Source: Bacillota bacterium (GTDB taxonomy: Bacteria; Bacillota; Clostridia; Acetivibrionales; DTU013). Taken from it: a DNA stretch of 5,953 nt. The stretch is from the NCBI GenBank assembly GCA_023399355.1, contig JAEWQC010000042.1, forward strand, positions 1-5,953, in the 5' to 3' direction. The notes beneath the pieces are model-generated. The model did not search any database. It saw only the letters and a program-made list of their open reading frames with translations, and was not told the origin of the DNA. This document shows, piece by piece, positions 5,945-5,953 of this stretch. The first letter of the stretch is position 1, and each line of letters opens with the position of its first letter. The position numbers were made by a program, and so were the translations under genes.

Positions 5945-5953
5945 ATGAATAAG
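5945..5953 (+). CDS. Possible start of a divergent gene (partial)
   Basis: The last nine bases read ATG AAT AAG (M-N-K), with AAAGG ending 7 bases before the ATG. This is a typical start context for a plus-strand gene running out of the window, divergent from the STAS/ATPase gene. Three codons cannot identify a product, and no clear plus-strand promoter was found in 5830-5940. Confidence 0.3.

Noticed and set aside
1..5953. CRISPR arrays, tRNA or rRNA genes
   Set aside because: No regularly spaced repeats and no recognisable tRNA or rRNA sequence were seen on either strand.

Overview
The window looks like an accessory region of a low-GC Gram-positive anaerobe (Firmicutes, probably Clostridia). 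The genes are AT-rich, Shine-Dalgarno sites are GGAGG- or GGTG-like, one terminator is a classic stem plus U-tract, and one site matches the Gram-positive LexA/DinR core GAAC-N4-GTTC. Genus cannot be fixed from the sequence.

Left part (1-1750, plus strand): a polymorphic-toxin cassette. A 366-residue protein has a hydrophobic helical pre-toxin region and a C-terminal deaminase toxin domain (DxE plus PPCxxC). It is followed 27 bases later by a small acidic helical immunity protein (Imm3-like) and a strong rho-independent terminator. The toxin has no delivery domain and no visible ribosome binding site, and its frame stays open upstream through a GGGGTCAGGGG-type repeat. This fits an orphan or displaced toxin module rather than a complete secreted toxin.

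Middle (1750-2395): a GC-rich stretch (85 of 120 bases are G/C at 1741-1860, against 22 of 60 at 2641-2700) with no gene I can support. It starts just after the terminator and ends at a run of nine Cs. It may be the remnant of foreign DNA or of a decayed gene.

Right part (2438-5771, minus strand): two GHKL-ATPase genes in tandem. The upstream gene encodes a GHKL ATPase fused to a DUF4325/STAS-like domain, probably with a second STAS-like domain at the N-terminus. The downstream gene encodes a paraMORC/Hsp90-like GHKL ATPase with a C-terminal PD-(D/E)xK nuclease-like domain. The 112-base gap between them carries a near-consensus sigma-A promoter, a dyad over its -10 box, and a LexA/DinR-like box just upstream. 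I infer a two-component, DNA-damage-responsive nuclease system, most likely anti-phage or anti-plasmid, with the STAS/ATPase protein as sensor or switch and the GHKL-nuclease as effector. This is the strongest candidate for an undescribed system here.

Right edge (5772-5953): an AT-rich divergent intergenic region holding a likely promoter for the STAS/ATPase gene. The last nine bases may start a divergent plus-strand gene.
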